Source: Polytrichum commune (Eukaryota > Streptophyta > Polytrichopsida > Polytrichales > Polytrichaceae). From it: 64,000 nt of DNA. Shown in pieces: positions 1-12,056 of this stretch. A model generated the notes under the pieces. The model saw only the letters and a list, made by a program, of their open reading frames with translations, did not search any database and was not told the DNA's origin. Every line of letters starts with the position of its first letter. Positions within the stretch are counted from its first letter, which is position 1. The translations under genes and the position numbers were made by a program. Location of the stretch: contig OX485805.1 of assembly GCA_950295325.1 (NCBI GenBank), forward strand, positions 8,368,501-8,432,500. Direction: 5' to 3'.

Positions 1-568
1 CTTAGGTAATCCGGATAACCAAAGAATGATTGCATTTGGGACACTTCTTTTAATAAATATATCTTGGTAGATGGAAGAAGGCTTTGTGTTCGAAGATAGG
101 CAACAATGAGGTGTCGACTAACGAGAGCTTGCCACTTGACTGAGAACGTCCTTGCACATGCTTAAGAATGCTATGGCAACGAACCACTCGGCTTCAAACA
201 TTCCATGTGACAGGAAGTCTTGAAAATTACATGTAAATTCATGTGGGATGGATATGAAGATAAAATTCTCTGCCCTGGAGTATTTTCAAATCCTAAATTT
301 TAGTCCCCAGATTGCACCATTTGTGCAATCAAAATTATTAGACTGGAGAACATTCACAGGCTCTGTGCAGGGTGGACTTCATACACACTGATCCATTCAT
401 ACATATGTAAATAGGATTATTTAGATCCCAACTTTAACTGTTACTTGGGTGTGGTGTTCAAATTTTATCCAGAGAGAAGATGGTTGAGCATTTATGCTGG
501 TTTTGATTTGAAACTTGGTGTGTTCAGTCATCAGGCGGGAAAGGAAAGGAGCAAAGGTGAAGGGATGG
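1..568. other. upstream region of the carrier gene, no gene seen
   Basis: No coding exon or repeat could be supported here. It is AT-rich and precedes the only in-frame ATG of the carrier gene. A 5' untranslated exon or promoter probably lies in this stretch, but no clear TATA box was assigned. Confidence 0.4.
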
Positions 569-3500
569 ATGGATCATGCAACATTGTTTGGACTCGCTGG
601 CTCCAGCAACATGTGTGCTGCTGCTATTACCAATCCAGTTAATGTTGTCAAGGTTCGGATGCAGCTAGATGGAGCCCTCTCTGGGACTCAGGTACCTGGC
701 ACGCTCTAACCCGATTCGTGGAAAAAGTTGGAAGATTGATCTATGCATACACAATTGTATCGTATGTAAAGTTAAATCTTTGCACAAACAATTGTGTCTT
801 ATGTAAGATTGATGGATTCAAGATAGTGGCGTAAGTTCACTTTGGAATTAGTTTATTGACCATAATGAAACTACTTTTTCTTTTCCTTATTTGGAAAGAT
901 TTATTTACACAAAAAATACCAGCTGGCTTTCTATAGATTGCATTGGAATTTATATACATATGCACGAAATTGGGATTAACATAAAACTGGAGTAAAAGGA
1001 CTTGAACCTTTGCTTTTCTTTTCCACTTGGCTATACTCCAAAAAGTCTACATACCTTTGTTGCTACCTATGCACCCAAAACAAAAACGAACACAGTTCCT
1101 GCCACACTAATGGCTTATAGCGAAACAATGAAAGGCAGGTAATTTAGTTATGTTCTCCTACAAAACACCATATTATCCAATAATCGTACCACCCATCTAT
1201 ATCATGAAGGAAGGATCGTAAGTAGGAATCATGGGAGACCTCTTGTGGAGCTACATGGTTGTACAGGCCATGAGTTTTGCCTTGATCACTAGAGAGGGAT
1301 GGCCCAAAGTGGGATTTTCTTTTATTATGTCACACAATCTGAACTCCAGAGTTTGAATTTGCAAGCTTTGTTGTGCATTAGCTCTCCTAATTCCTAAAGC
1401 ATTTGGTTTGTAACTGCTCTTGTAGGAGCGACACTACCCAGGCTTTCTGAAGAGTATGTTTCGCATTGGGAAGGAGGAGGGAGTGAGGGGTCTGTGGCGT
1501 GGCACTGGGGCAGCACTTCTGCGCGAAGCATCCTATTCCAGCATTCGGATGGGCCTGTATGAGCCACTGAAGCATGTAAGCTTGACAGGAAATACAATAT
1601 TGTTGCTAAGGTAGATGATTTTCTAAATGTGTTACCTATTCCGACTAGCGACTTCACTTAGGATATGAAACATGTGATTATTAAGAGATGGTTAGCAGAT
1701 CCAAAACAAGGCTGTGGCCACTTTCCTCATAATTTTTTACCTTATATGAATATCTTAGTCATTATCAACGTGAAGATTCTTGTACTCATTAAACGGTCAT
1801 ATAGGTCCCCCCCCCAATTATGTTAACTATTGAGCCTAGAATGGTTATCATATTTTGAGCATGTTAGTCCAATCTCTTCTATACACATGTCTGTTTGGTA
1901 TCTGTTCTTGGAGCCACACCTAACCAAATACCACTCAAATATGGGTGTTTGATTAAGATAAGTAATCAAATTAGGCATGTCTACCATAGACCCTGAAAAA
2001 TTTGATCAACATTGGTTGGTCGCATGCTTTTACATTTGTTGCTAAGAAACCACATAACCTTCTTTGGTATGAGAGCAGGCATGGGGAGGAGATGACCCTG
2101 CACACAACCCGCTGTGGATCAAAGTAGCTGCAGGCTCAATGTCCGGTGTCATCGGGAGTGCAATTGCAAACCCCACTGATGTCGTCATGATTCGCATGCA
2201 AGCTCCCCTGGTTGGCACCACCATTGCAGGTAACAAACCAGTGTTGAACTGGTATGACCTTTGTTTGATTCCACTTGGGTATATCTACTGAAGATACAAC
2301 AAAGAAATGATTCTTGTAGAGTATGTGTATTTGAGAATATTTATGTTTTGATGCCAATATGTCTGTATACCATGCAAGAACCTTCATGCCTGGGTAACAT
2401 TACCCTAGTATCAATATGGTATTAGGATGGTATCGACAGGAATGGGAAGATTCTCTCATCTTGTGATACCCACCAAGTAACTATATGTGACTGGTATTAC
2501 AATATTGATACTGGTCAGGTAGGTTCTTTGATACCATTATCCTTACTGTAAATTGATACCATGCATCCACCCATATTCCAGTCCAACATTGGTACAAACC
2601 TAGCTGTTCCGGAGACAACCCATTGTCTATTACATTGTGGATTACAATTGAAGTTCGTAATTTCACTCTTCTTTTTGCAACCACGTACCTTATTCTGCCT
2701 TGTTGCCTCTCCAACGTTTAAAAACCCAATTCACTGTTTGTTGTCTAACAGGGGTAACAGGACAGTGGGAATACCGAGGGCCATTTCAAGCATTTGGCTC
2801 CATAGCTAGAACTGAGGGACTGAGAGGCTTGTTTCGAGGAGTTGGTCCTACCATGCAGAGGGCCGCATTACTAAATGCAGCACAGATTCCCAGCTATGAC
2901 CACACAAAATATACTCTTATAAGCTCTGGGCTCATGCATGAAGGCATCACCTGCCATTTGGTGTCGTCAATGACTGCTGGGCTTGTGACTGCAGTTGTGA
3001 TGTCACCGATTGATCTCATCAAAACCAGGTAAGTTATAAACCCAAAACCCATATTAGAGTTATACATAAATTTCCAGGTCAAACTCTAGGTGAATTGGCT
3101 CAAAGGTGAATTTGAGAGCTTATGCATGAAGTCACCCAAGTTTTCTTAAGGCTAAAATTTCCATGCTAGAAGAGTGGAGACGGGCTATAACAAAACCAGC
3201 TTTGGAGCTTGTCATATTAGGATCGGTGTGCCAAGCTAGCCTTCTATAGGCCAAGTCTGGATTTAGGGTGGTGGGTCCCATGGGCCAAACCCTATTTTGA
3301 GATCCTCAAGCTCTCTCAAAGCTTTTGGATTGAAAGAGGAGGTCCAAGGATTTCCACCCATGTTTTAAAAACAAGACTTTCTAACAAACTTCTAATAGGA
3401 AGGCCTTCAAAGGGGCACGAAACTCCTAGTTTGGTACCTTGTTGAGGAACTTTGCAAATGACTCTATTGACGTGTAATCCTTCTTCTGCAAACTGGTCAT

Positions 3501-3882
3501 GTGTAAAGTCATTTCCTCCTGATCAGTGGCCTATACACTCAATTTTAGTTGGTCACTCCTCAAAGGACCTTGAGACTCAATGCACTGACACTGATTGGTA
3601 TGTCAGGTTATAGTGTGTGTGTCCAATACTGGTGTTTATATGGAGCATTGATTATGCTACATTGTTGTGCACAGGATTATGCAGCAAGCTATCCAGGCAG
3701 GTGGGGAAGGTGTACTATATTCATCAACTCTTGATTGTTTCTGGAAGACCTTGCGAGCGGAAGGACCCCAAGGTTTGTACAAAGGATTCATTCCTGTATG
3801 GATGCGAATTGGCCCCCATACAATCATCACGTTTTTCTTTTACGAGCAGTTTCGAAAAGCCCTTGGCATGCGACCTGTTTAA
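569..3882 (+). CDS. mitochondrial carrier family protein, UCP/ucpB-like
   Basis: Five exons: 569-691, 1426-1575, 2079-2229, 2752-3028 and 3675-3882, all with GT..AG borders and matching phases. Together they make 909 nt, a 302-aa protein, the usual size of an SLC25 carrier of the inner mitochondrial membrane (six helices in three repeats). The carrier signatures are visible: PVNVVK at residues 23-28, PTDVVM at 123-128 and PIDLIK at 227-232, each followed after one residue by Arg. The G..GLWRG and G..GLFRGVGPT motifs typical of matrix loops are also present. The IPSYDHTK segment and the C-terminal half resemble the ucpB/SLC25A30 branch more than classic UCP1, by family knowledge. The transported substrate is unknown. 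The ATG at 569 is the only in-frame Met in exon 1; an additional upstream exon cannot be excluded. Odd points are Asn for Asp in the first signature and Met for Lys/Arg in the second. Confidence 0.88.
2233..2598. mobile_element. short inverted-repeat element in carrier intron 3 (copy A)
   Basis: The ends are imperfect inverted repeats of about 23 bp (left contains CCAGTGTTGAACTGG; the right end, reverse-complemented, contains CCAATGTTGGACTGG). The interior shares ordered phrases with 6992-7352 and 46861-47122, such as TGCAAGAACCTTC, CAATATGGT, a GATACCC-like word and TAGGTTCTTTGATACCAT. No coding capacity is seen. It is best read as a MITE-like dispersed repeat; superfamily not assigned. Confidence 0.55.
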
Positions 3883-4972
3883 ACAAAACTATCATGTACT
3901 GTGAAAATCTCTGTACACTATCATGTACTCGGAGCTTCTAATCAAGTACTCACCAGGTGGATTGAGATTAGGTTTTTTTTATTGTGCAAACACCATGAAA
4001 TAAGGGATGATCTCTTATCCAGAATTTCTGTATTAAACATTTGATCACAAGTGGAAGAGCTCTCAACACAATTTGGACACTAAACATGTTGAGTGCTCTC
4101 GGATGTTGTGAACAAAATATCTGATGTATTGTGCAATCCACAATGCTGAGTCCTGCTAACTATGGAAGTCAGAGTTTTGTAACACTGTGTAACAATCACT
4201 TTGATTCAACTCTATCAGACATTAAATACTGACTGTGAAGTAAGATATTCTGAATGTTGGAATTGGGTTGATGCAAGAGCCTAGTTGTGTTTACAAAATT
4301 GTCATACCTATCTATCAACCAAGTTACATGTTCTTTTCCTATTGATAAGTGTTGCCGGATATGCAATTAATCTCAATGCACAAGCCAAAACATAATTATT
4401 GTGTCAAGGTCACTAGCAGACTGGAATGTCTCAATGTTGTCTTTGATCACATTTTGTGAATTGTTTTGCGTCGTCCCAATGGCTCAGGACTACTTTGAAA
4501 CTGTAATACATCCATCATCGCACCCACACAGACCCTCTTCAGTAACAGACTGGTTCTCCCCTTGCTACTAATGTATCCAGAAACTCATGACAATGTGACG
4601 ATGAATCTATAATGGAAATAACAGTGATGTTATCATCATGATTCAGGCTATTCAGTAAATTGATGACTCACAATCGAGTTTCTTGCAATAAGATGTGATG
4701 ATTCCCTGAGACTTGATTTACGTTGTGCCAGGAGCTGCATGGTTATCACACAAAAAATCAACAAAGAAGAAAGATAAACTTTGGAACTAGTTCCACAACA
4801 GCAAAAGGTAATATGATCACTGGAGATTGAAAAGAAGGAAATTCACTCTTAGTTTAGGGTTTAGGGTTTAGGTATTGATGAATGCCACTACAGCTACAAT
4901 TACTACAATGATTTGCAGTTACTCAGCAACAGTTATTACAATCAAGATATCAACATTGTGGAATTCACTTAC
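3883..4972. other. intergenic space between convergent carrier and OEP64-like genes
   Basis: This stretch should hold the 3' untranslated region of the carrier gene and, on the minus strand, the end of the OEP64-like gene. No TPR-coding exon was recognised on the minus strand. After the donor at 4972, candidate acceptors lead quickly to stops; for example an acceptor reading CTCCAG near 4818 is followed directly by TGA in phase. Confidence 0.5.
4853..4872 (+). repeat. short interstitial plant telomere-type repeat
   Basis: Almost three tandem copies of TTTAGGG. This is the plant telomere unit and also the telo-box motif. It lies just downstream of the last recognised exon of the OEP64-like gene, so it is a short internal stretch and not a chromosome end. 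Confidence 0.8.
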
Positions 4973-7900
4973 ATCAACTTCATGCTTTATTGGAAGATAT
5001 AGCTTGTTCAAAGATTCTAGTAAGAACATGTCGCCTCCATATCTTGCCAAAACTGATATACTTATTGGTATTCCCCGCAGTTTTCCCATAGGAAGTGTCA
5101 CCTATCCATTCAGTAGTAAAGGTTCATTGGCCTATTGGCTTATTCTGAAAATGAATGTGTACACCATTAGCTTGAATTAAGATCTATAAATTAATCATCT
5201 GTAATTGGGCACAAAACTGAAACATCGAAGAGGATTAATAATTATAGGAAAAATGGGTTCTTACTTGACAACAACTTGCCATTGTTGCAATGCTCATGAG
5301 ACTCAGAGCCCTTGATTCAAAGATTTCCAACTCTCTGTTTTTGGCCGTCCTACTTGGAGGCAAAGCTGGTGTTGATGGCAGTATCAGCAACACATCATTC
5401 TACAAAATTCACAGTTCCAGAATAGGAACTTGAAGGTTTTAGATTACTTCGAAGTAATCTGAAATATGAATTCATATTGATTGGTATAAATATATGCATG
5501 TCAATCTGATTGTTTTCTTATTGCTAAAACTGAACTCTGTTCTCTTTTGAATATCACCAAACAGCTGTAAAAGGTGTAAATTATACCAGTAGGAGGTCAT
5601 TGAGAACAACTCGCGTCTCTTCCTTTACTTTTAAGGCTATCCTATGCAAGCCATCCAAATGAGCTGCCAATGCAAATTTCACACGTGCATCCACTTCGGG
5701 GGCAAGCTTGGGATTTATTTCTACAAACCACTTTTGATGGTGTTCTTTGAATTCACCCCTGCACAAATAGTTACCAGTCTTGGCTGATTTTGGTGTCCTT
5801 CAGGGCCTGAAGTCCAAATGGAATAATTTTACATCAACTTACATGCTTTTAACCTCTCTAAGCATTTGACACTGTTTACAAGATTATGTAAACATGTGTA
5901 CCGGAGTATCAAAAGCATGGCGTCACGTAGGCCATCGAAGGCAGTGTATTTAGAGGTGTCCTGCTTTAATATCCGTTCTTCCTCAATCAAGAAGCTTTGG
6001 AGTGTGGGTACATTGGATATGATGTGGGCTCCAAGGTTGACATGGTGTATAAGACTTCCTGACAAAAAAATTAAAACAACATTATATGTTACAGCAATTG
6101 ATGAGTTCTTGATAACTAAATACTATCAACTCCTTACTAGAAAACTACTTGTTCCTAAAGTCTACTACTACATAAGAAGAAATGAGAGTCTTCATTACTA
6201 TTAAGTTGATACAGGTAGGCAAATGAATATTTTACATTTTAGGTTTGAGATGCAATTTATCGATACCTACGTCCAAGTGTCTCAGACACTGCACGTGCCA
6301 TCACATCTGAGGTCCTCATTGACGAAATTGTTGACAAGCCAAAGCAATCGTCTGCAATTATTACTTGCTTTGGAGGACTCCATTCCAGGTTTGGTTGTTG
6401 CAAGAGGAAACGCACTACTTCGAGCAATACGCCTGGATCCCTGGACAACACCCCTAAATACACCCATCGCTTAATAACACCCATTCTGAAAATCTTACCT
6501 AACACTCTGAACCTATCATCCACTTTAGCGTATGTTTCAACCCATTTTTGGAACAGCATCGTAAATGATTCATAACACCCAAGTTTTTACCATGCTCATA
6601 AACCAGTGTTGAAGAGCAGATTCGTGTGACAGATCAAAGAAATTTTGTTGGGAATCATTTTGCTCAAATTTACACAAATCATTTTTCCTCTTGGCAAGGT
6701 TTAAAAGTTATTTTGCTGGTTGAATAATTTTCTTACCTACAGCATCGAGCGTTGGGGCCACATGGGTTACCCCGGCCATGGAGATGGACCCATGTGATGC
6801 CCGGAATCCCAAGATGCCACAAAATGCTCCTGGAATTCTTACACCTCCGATGGTGTCCATTGCTGCAACAAAAACTTCACCTTCTTCACTTACATAAAAT
6901 TGAACCAAAGTACCTTAAGTTCCTGTACCAATCCTTGACTACGCAGTTGTTGATTCAAACATGCCAATGCACACTATTTCTGGTATTTAGTGTTGGTGCA
7001 CACCAGTACTGGTCTGGTATAATTTGTCCTTTTTTAAAAATACCAGTAGGGTATGGGTATTTGACGGTATTTTTTTTTTTTTTTCCAATGCCATTTGAGT
7101 TTATATACCGTGCAAGAACCTTCACATCTAGGTATAATTTCTGTAGTGTCCATATGGTTTAGAATGGTATTTGACCCAAATAATCGGGTGTACAAAGATT
7201 CTCCCACCTTGACATACCCGCCAAATATCAATATTTGACTGGTGTTACAATTTCAATACATGTGTGTAGGTTGAATCTTTGATACCATGAATGTTGTTGA
7301 TTATTGATACTATGCATTAACCTCTATGGCAGACCAACATTGGTGCACACCACTGCCTTAGAGGTCGATCAACCACTATCCTTGATTGACAAACATGTGT
7401 TTCGTAGCCCACAATTTATGCAATTTCTAAATGAGTATGTAAATCCAATACATTTATGTTATAGTATACACCCTAACCTCTGTAATATCACCCCTCCCTA
7501 ATGTCACTCCCTCTCTTATATCTTGAACCCCCTAGACAATGGATGTTCTCAATTTAAATCTCCCTCCTTGCTCTCACATTCACCTCCCATACATCATAGG
7601 TTTCGACATTAAAGTAATCCAATCAGATAATTCAAACCACACACTCACACACATCACATTGTCATCATTGTCATTATTGCAATGCTGACTTTGTGCTATT
7701 CTATAATGTCACATGCTACACTAGTTCTCTATTATCACACATTCATGTTAACACTGCAGATCTCGTTAATATCACGTGCACTTTGGTTGCGACAGGCGTG
7801 ACATTAGGGAGATTAGAGTGTACAGAAAAATTGCTAATTGACAAGTGCATGAAGTTCAATCGATGTACCAAGGGAAAAATCTACTTGATTGGCAGCCACT

Positions 7901-10900
7901 GCGACCCCAGAGCCACTGGCTGCTCCTCCACAGAAATGCTTTGGAGCTGTTGGGTTGTCAGGTATCCCTTCTTGCAAGTTTCTTCCAAACATGCTGTCAT
8001 GCACCCATCTAACACATGTGAGTACCCTTCCATTGAGAAACTTAAATTTTTCTTTTAATTATTTCCAGCACATGGATGACTTTTATGACCACATTTGTGA
8101 TATCCAATTTTCATTACCTACAAGCAATGTCCGGGGAGAACCGGTATTTAGTGTAATGGCAGCCGGTTGGTTTTGTGAAAAGTCCGGTTGAATTGGGAAA
8201 GTGGAGGATGTGAAACCGGTGCTTTTGCTATTAAAAAAATTTATTAAAAAAAAAAAAAAAACGGATTTCAACTGGCCACCATTTTGAGGAGGAGGATTTT
8301 TACCCGGATGGATTAAAATAGCGGATTTCATCCGGTTTGATTCATCTAGGGTTGGATATCATTTGGTTCTAGGGTTTAGGTTATGTGTTCGTTGTAGGCT
8401 TGTAGTGATTTGGTGAAGCTTTTGCTTCATTATTGCATTTCATTGTTGACGGCTAACGTTTAGAATGTATTATGAGTGTGTCTATGGAAGATCTTTGTGG
8501 TGATCTTGATAACGTACTAATGGAAGCCATAGCTTTATGGAGGAACTCTACAACGTTTAGATGGTTGTTTTCACATCCACAGAGATACCTTTTAGGGCAT
8601 TTTCCTCTTGAAGGTGAAGATGATATTGTTGATTTTGATTCTAACAGTTGATGAATTTCATATTTGTATATAGTATGGTATGTTAGGTTACTCTTTTATC
8701 ATGTTGTGGCCTCAAATCTAATATGAGGTTTTAAGACCTAGGTATGATAGAAGAGTAAATCCATGGCCATCATCAACCGGTTGATGGGTTATTTTAGGTT
8801 CAACTCCTGCTATGGATAAATTGTTGATCATTGTTGTTGTTTCTTGTATGTAGTGAATTGTTGATCATAGTTGTTGGATGTGGATATCATTACATCTTAT
8901 AGTTGTATGTTGATATGTTCTTTGAACGTTGTTGGTGAATGGTGTATGTTGTTTGTAGATATAATTTTGCTACATTGGAAAACCATCTTACTTATCAATG
9001 CCCAAGTTTTTGGCCGGTCGTCATTACAATGAAGAGGAAATTAGCCGACACTTCAAAAAAGAAGAAGGATATTGGCCGGTTCAAATTAATGACAACAAGT
9101 TTGCAACCGATCAAATCCTAAAAAAACCGGTAGAAGTTGTGAAGGGGCGGATTTTAGCTGGTTGAGCTCAAAAATCTCCCGAACCCTGCCTACAAGCCAC
9201 TAAAATGCACTTCAAGTGAATAAAAATGAAGGCGAGGAGGGGTGTTTATTACCTTAAGCCGAATTCATCCATGATCTGTTTGCCTGTGGCCACAGCTCCT
9301 TGTTCGAGGAGCAACTTGATGACTCCTGCTGTTTCCCGGGCCGGCTCGTGCGCCATTTGCCAATCCAAGCTCCCGAATCCCGTCCTGGTCCCCTCCACGT
9401 CGAACCTGCCATCAGAGCCCCCAATTTCACAACTCTTCAATCCCCCACAGAAATGTTTCCCTAGGTGCCAGTATATTGCCCAAACTTTCTTATGGAGAAA
9501 GATCATGTGATCTCGTTTGCAAAGATGCGGTTTCAGCGCTAATTATCTATGTAACGCACTTCTGCCTGCATTTGCATGTAAATCTACCTCCTAACGTACA
9601 CTATCTGCAATACATTATCAAACACAGAGAACTTTGGCCCAACATTCATCAGCCTGTTTTGTCCACTCTTCCGCATGTTTCCCTAGGTGCCATTAAACTG
9701 CCTTAAACTTCCTTTGTGAAAAACATCATATCACGTTTGTGATGTGGTTTGACTGTCTTGTCTTTGTGATGCTTATAAAATCTATTTGCATCGCACCAGC
9801 AAACAGAGGCCCGAGCTTTGGGCATCCATTCACCAGGTTTTTGTCCACTTTACCACATGCTTCCATAGCTGGTTAATTGCCCAAAGTCACCATTGTGAAA
9901 TGTGTTGATCTCACATTTGCTACACGGTTTTGGTGCTAACTGTCTTAAATGTGGTGATGCAGTTGCTCCAGCTACAATGTGTGCAGAATGATCTGAGAAA
10001 TGTATGTTTATCTTACACTTCTTGGGTAGCCAAACTTGAATGAACACCAAAAAGGCATCATGATGTGCTCAAAAGAGGTTGGACTACATCCTCGAACGTT
10101 GTTATTGAACCATTCTAGGATCAATAGTCAACATAATTGGGGGGACCTATGTGGCTTTGCTCATTTATAACAATTCGAGACTTTTCTGGGATCAATGAAC
10201 CTGGCTTCTTCAGATACATTTATGGATGCACAAACATTTCAACCTCTCGAATCCGAGTAAGGTATGCTGGTTTCATTTTGGTTGCTTTTCTTAATCGGAC
10301 ACCTATGTGTGATTGGTGTGTGGTTCGGTGAGGATCAAAGAACAAACACCACAAAGACACACTAGTGAACACAATTGGGAGGATCTATGTATTCAATTGA
10401 GGAATCAACAAACATGCACATCTGATAGCCATAACTGAATCCCCGTTTCGATCTGATTTTTGCTGATGGTTCATCATATATATGCTAATGCAACAGAAGT
10501 TTCGTTGTGTAAATCTAATCGGTGTAGGTTGGGGAACATGGAAAACAAACCAAATCACACCCACATACCTTAGTATAAGGCAGAGAACGGCAGAAAGGAA
10601 CCACATAAGGCCATTGAACTACCTTCCTTCCCTAAGTTTGAAATGAGAGATGTGTGTTATCTTACACGTCTTGGTAGCCGAACTTGCAGTCGGCCAGATT
10701 CTTGGGTTTCTTTTGATCCGAGCCCTTGTAACTGACCCTCCTGGCCATGAGCTGGAAGAATGAGAAAGAGGGAGAGGTGCCGTCGGCAGTATTAACTTGT
10801 TCGATGAATTCTTTGAGTTTGGTCAGCACGATCTTCCTCCGCTTCACCAAAATCAGAATTCCCGTCACACCCGCCACCGTCAACCCTAACAGCAGCAGCT

Positions 10901-11021
10901 GCCTCCGCGACAGCTTCGACAGCTTCTGGTCGATGGTACTGAATGGTTTTGGCTCACACGTCTGCCCATCGTCCACTCGCAGGCTCACCGGTATGGTGCT
11001 GGATCCATGCCGCGTCTTCAT
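4973..11021 (-). CDS. OEP64/Toc64-type membrane-anchored amidase-like protein, catalytically degenerate
   Basis: Nine exons read on the minus strand: 11021-10666, 9405-9253, 7993-7869, 6862-6737, 6453-6271, 6058-5902, 5758-5587, 5399-5265 and 5101-4973. All phases match, giving 512 codons before a final unassigned exon. Residues 41-59 form an N-terminal hydrophobic anchor flanked by Arg/Lys. The amidase-signature fold follows, collinear with plant OEP64/Toc64 and AMI1: DVFDVEGTRTGFG (118-130), ATGKQIMDEF, GGAASGSGVAVAA (192-204), DTIGGVR (214-220), FRASHG and the C-terminal GGDMFLLESL. In active amidases the triad is Lys, cis-Ser and Ser; here these positions read Gln117, Ala194 and Gly218, so hydrolysis is unlikely. 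Toc64-type proteins are likewise degenerate and act as organelle-surface receptors for chaperone-bound precursors through C-terminal TPRs. No TPR exon was found after the strong donor at 4972 (GTAAGT), so the C-terminus is open. Introns carry repeats. Confidence 0.85.
6992..7352. mobile_element. short inverted-repeat element in OEP64-like intron (copy B)
   Basis: The termini TGGTGCACACCAGTACTGGT and the reverse complement TGGTGTGCACCAATGTTGGT form an imperfect inverted repeat of about 24 bp. The interior resembles copies at 2233-2598 and 46861-47122 in the same phrase order. A long T run lies inside. It is non-coding and interpreted as a MITE-like dispersed repeat. Confidence 0.55.
8060..9200. 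other. probable transposon-derived insert in an OEP64-like intron
   Basis: The sequence between exons 3 and 2 carries recurrent CCGGT/CCGGTT words near both ends, a 16-A run near 8247, and a short plus-strand frame near 8960-9050. That frame reads like a BED-type finger remnant (NFATLENHL...CP). This suggests an old DNA-transposon fragment, but neither ends nor a target duplication could be fixed. Confidence 0.25.
9441..9995. repeat. degenerate three-unit tandem repeat (about 0.2 kb unit) in intron 1 and exon-2 flank
   Basis: The word ATGTTTCCCTAGGTGCC occurs near 9453 and 9675, with a diverged version (ATGCTTCCATAGCTGG) near 9857. Each is followed by a similar run with TTGTGAAA and a TCACGTTTG/TCACATTTG word, and two are preceded by TTTTGTCCACT. 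Spacing is about 222 and 182 bp. The first unit begins just upstream of the acceptor of exon 2 (9405). Confidence 0.6.
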
Positions 11022-11134
11022 CGTAATTTGCTCACACGGCTCCGACTACAACTCAGATATATATATGAACATATAATTATTATGGCAGCATCAAAATTGT
11101 AAATGTTTGTCCATGACGATTCCGCCACATCCCG

Positions 11135-12030
11135 TCATATCAGGTGTCCCATGCCACCTTCTTTGGTTGCAAGATCGAGGGTCGATGATGAATTGTGTTG
11201 GCTGCACTAAATCAAATGTATTGTGCAGTAAACAATTGTATATGTAGCAACAAGTGTTCCATATCACCTACTTTGGTTGTCATTCGGTGACTTCAAAATC
11301 AATTACGTGGGTCGAGGGTGAATTTCTGCTGGCCACGCTAAATCAGATGTATCGTGTAGCAATCAATTATGTAGTAGCAAGTGTCCCATGCCACTTCTTT
11401 GGGTGCCCACCTGATGATTGCAAGATCATATACGTGGGTCGATGAGGACTTCTGTTGGCCGCACTAAATTAGTAGTCATCAAAGAGTTGATAGCAGGAAG
11501 TGTCCCTTGCCGCCTTCTTTGGTTGCCAAATCACTTAAATGATTGTGAGATAATTTATGAGGGTTGATGTTGACTTGTGTTGGCCACACTCAATCGAATT
11601 TATAATGTAGCACTCAAAGACATAGCAACAAGTGTCTCATGCCACCTTCGACTTTGGTAGCCACCCAATGATTGCAGGATCATTTACGTGGGTCGATGCC
11701 GAATTGTGTTGGTCACACTAAATTGGGCTCATAGTGTTCCAACAATCAAAAAACAATAGCAACAAATGTTCCATGCCACCTTGTTTGGTTGCCACATGGT
11801 GATTGCAAGGTTGTTTACGTGGATTGATGATGAATAAATGGTATTGGCCACACTAAATCAGATGTAATAGAGTTTTAGCAATCAAAAAAACATAGCAGCA
11901 AGTATTTCATACCACCTTCTCCCTTAGTACTGTTCCCACATAAAGATTGCAAGATCATTTACGCGGTCGACGATGACTTGTGTCGGCTGCACTATATCAT
12001 GGGTATCGTGTAGTTAACAAACAGACATTT
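11135..12030. repeat. seven-unit tandem repeat (111-138 bp units) upstream of the OEP64-like gene
   Basis: Units begin with variants of CAAGTGTCCCATGCCACCTT near 11140, 11251, 11379, 11497, 11629, 11762 and 11900. Each continues with TTTGGTTGCCA, GATTGCAAGATCATTTACGT, GGGTCGATG, TTGTGTTGGC and a CACTAAAT-like word. Most units hold an ACGTGG core inside TTACGTGGG, which is G-box/ABRE-like. The array starts about 110 bp upstream of the start codon of the OEP64-like gene. Confidence 0.8.
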
Positions 12031-12056
12031 AGTTCACTTACCCAGTCTACCCACAG

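Noticed and set aside
515-568. Extending the carrier N-terminus upstream of ATG 569
   Set aside because: The frame is open back to 515 but holds no ATG there, and the 302-aa product from 569 already has normal family length.
4853-4872. Telomere or chromosome-end signal
   Set aside because: Fewer than three TTTAGGG copies with ordinary sequence on both sides; at most a telo-box or a small internal telomeric insertion.
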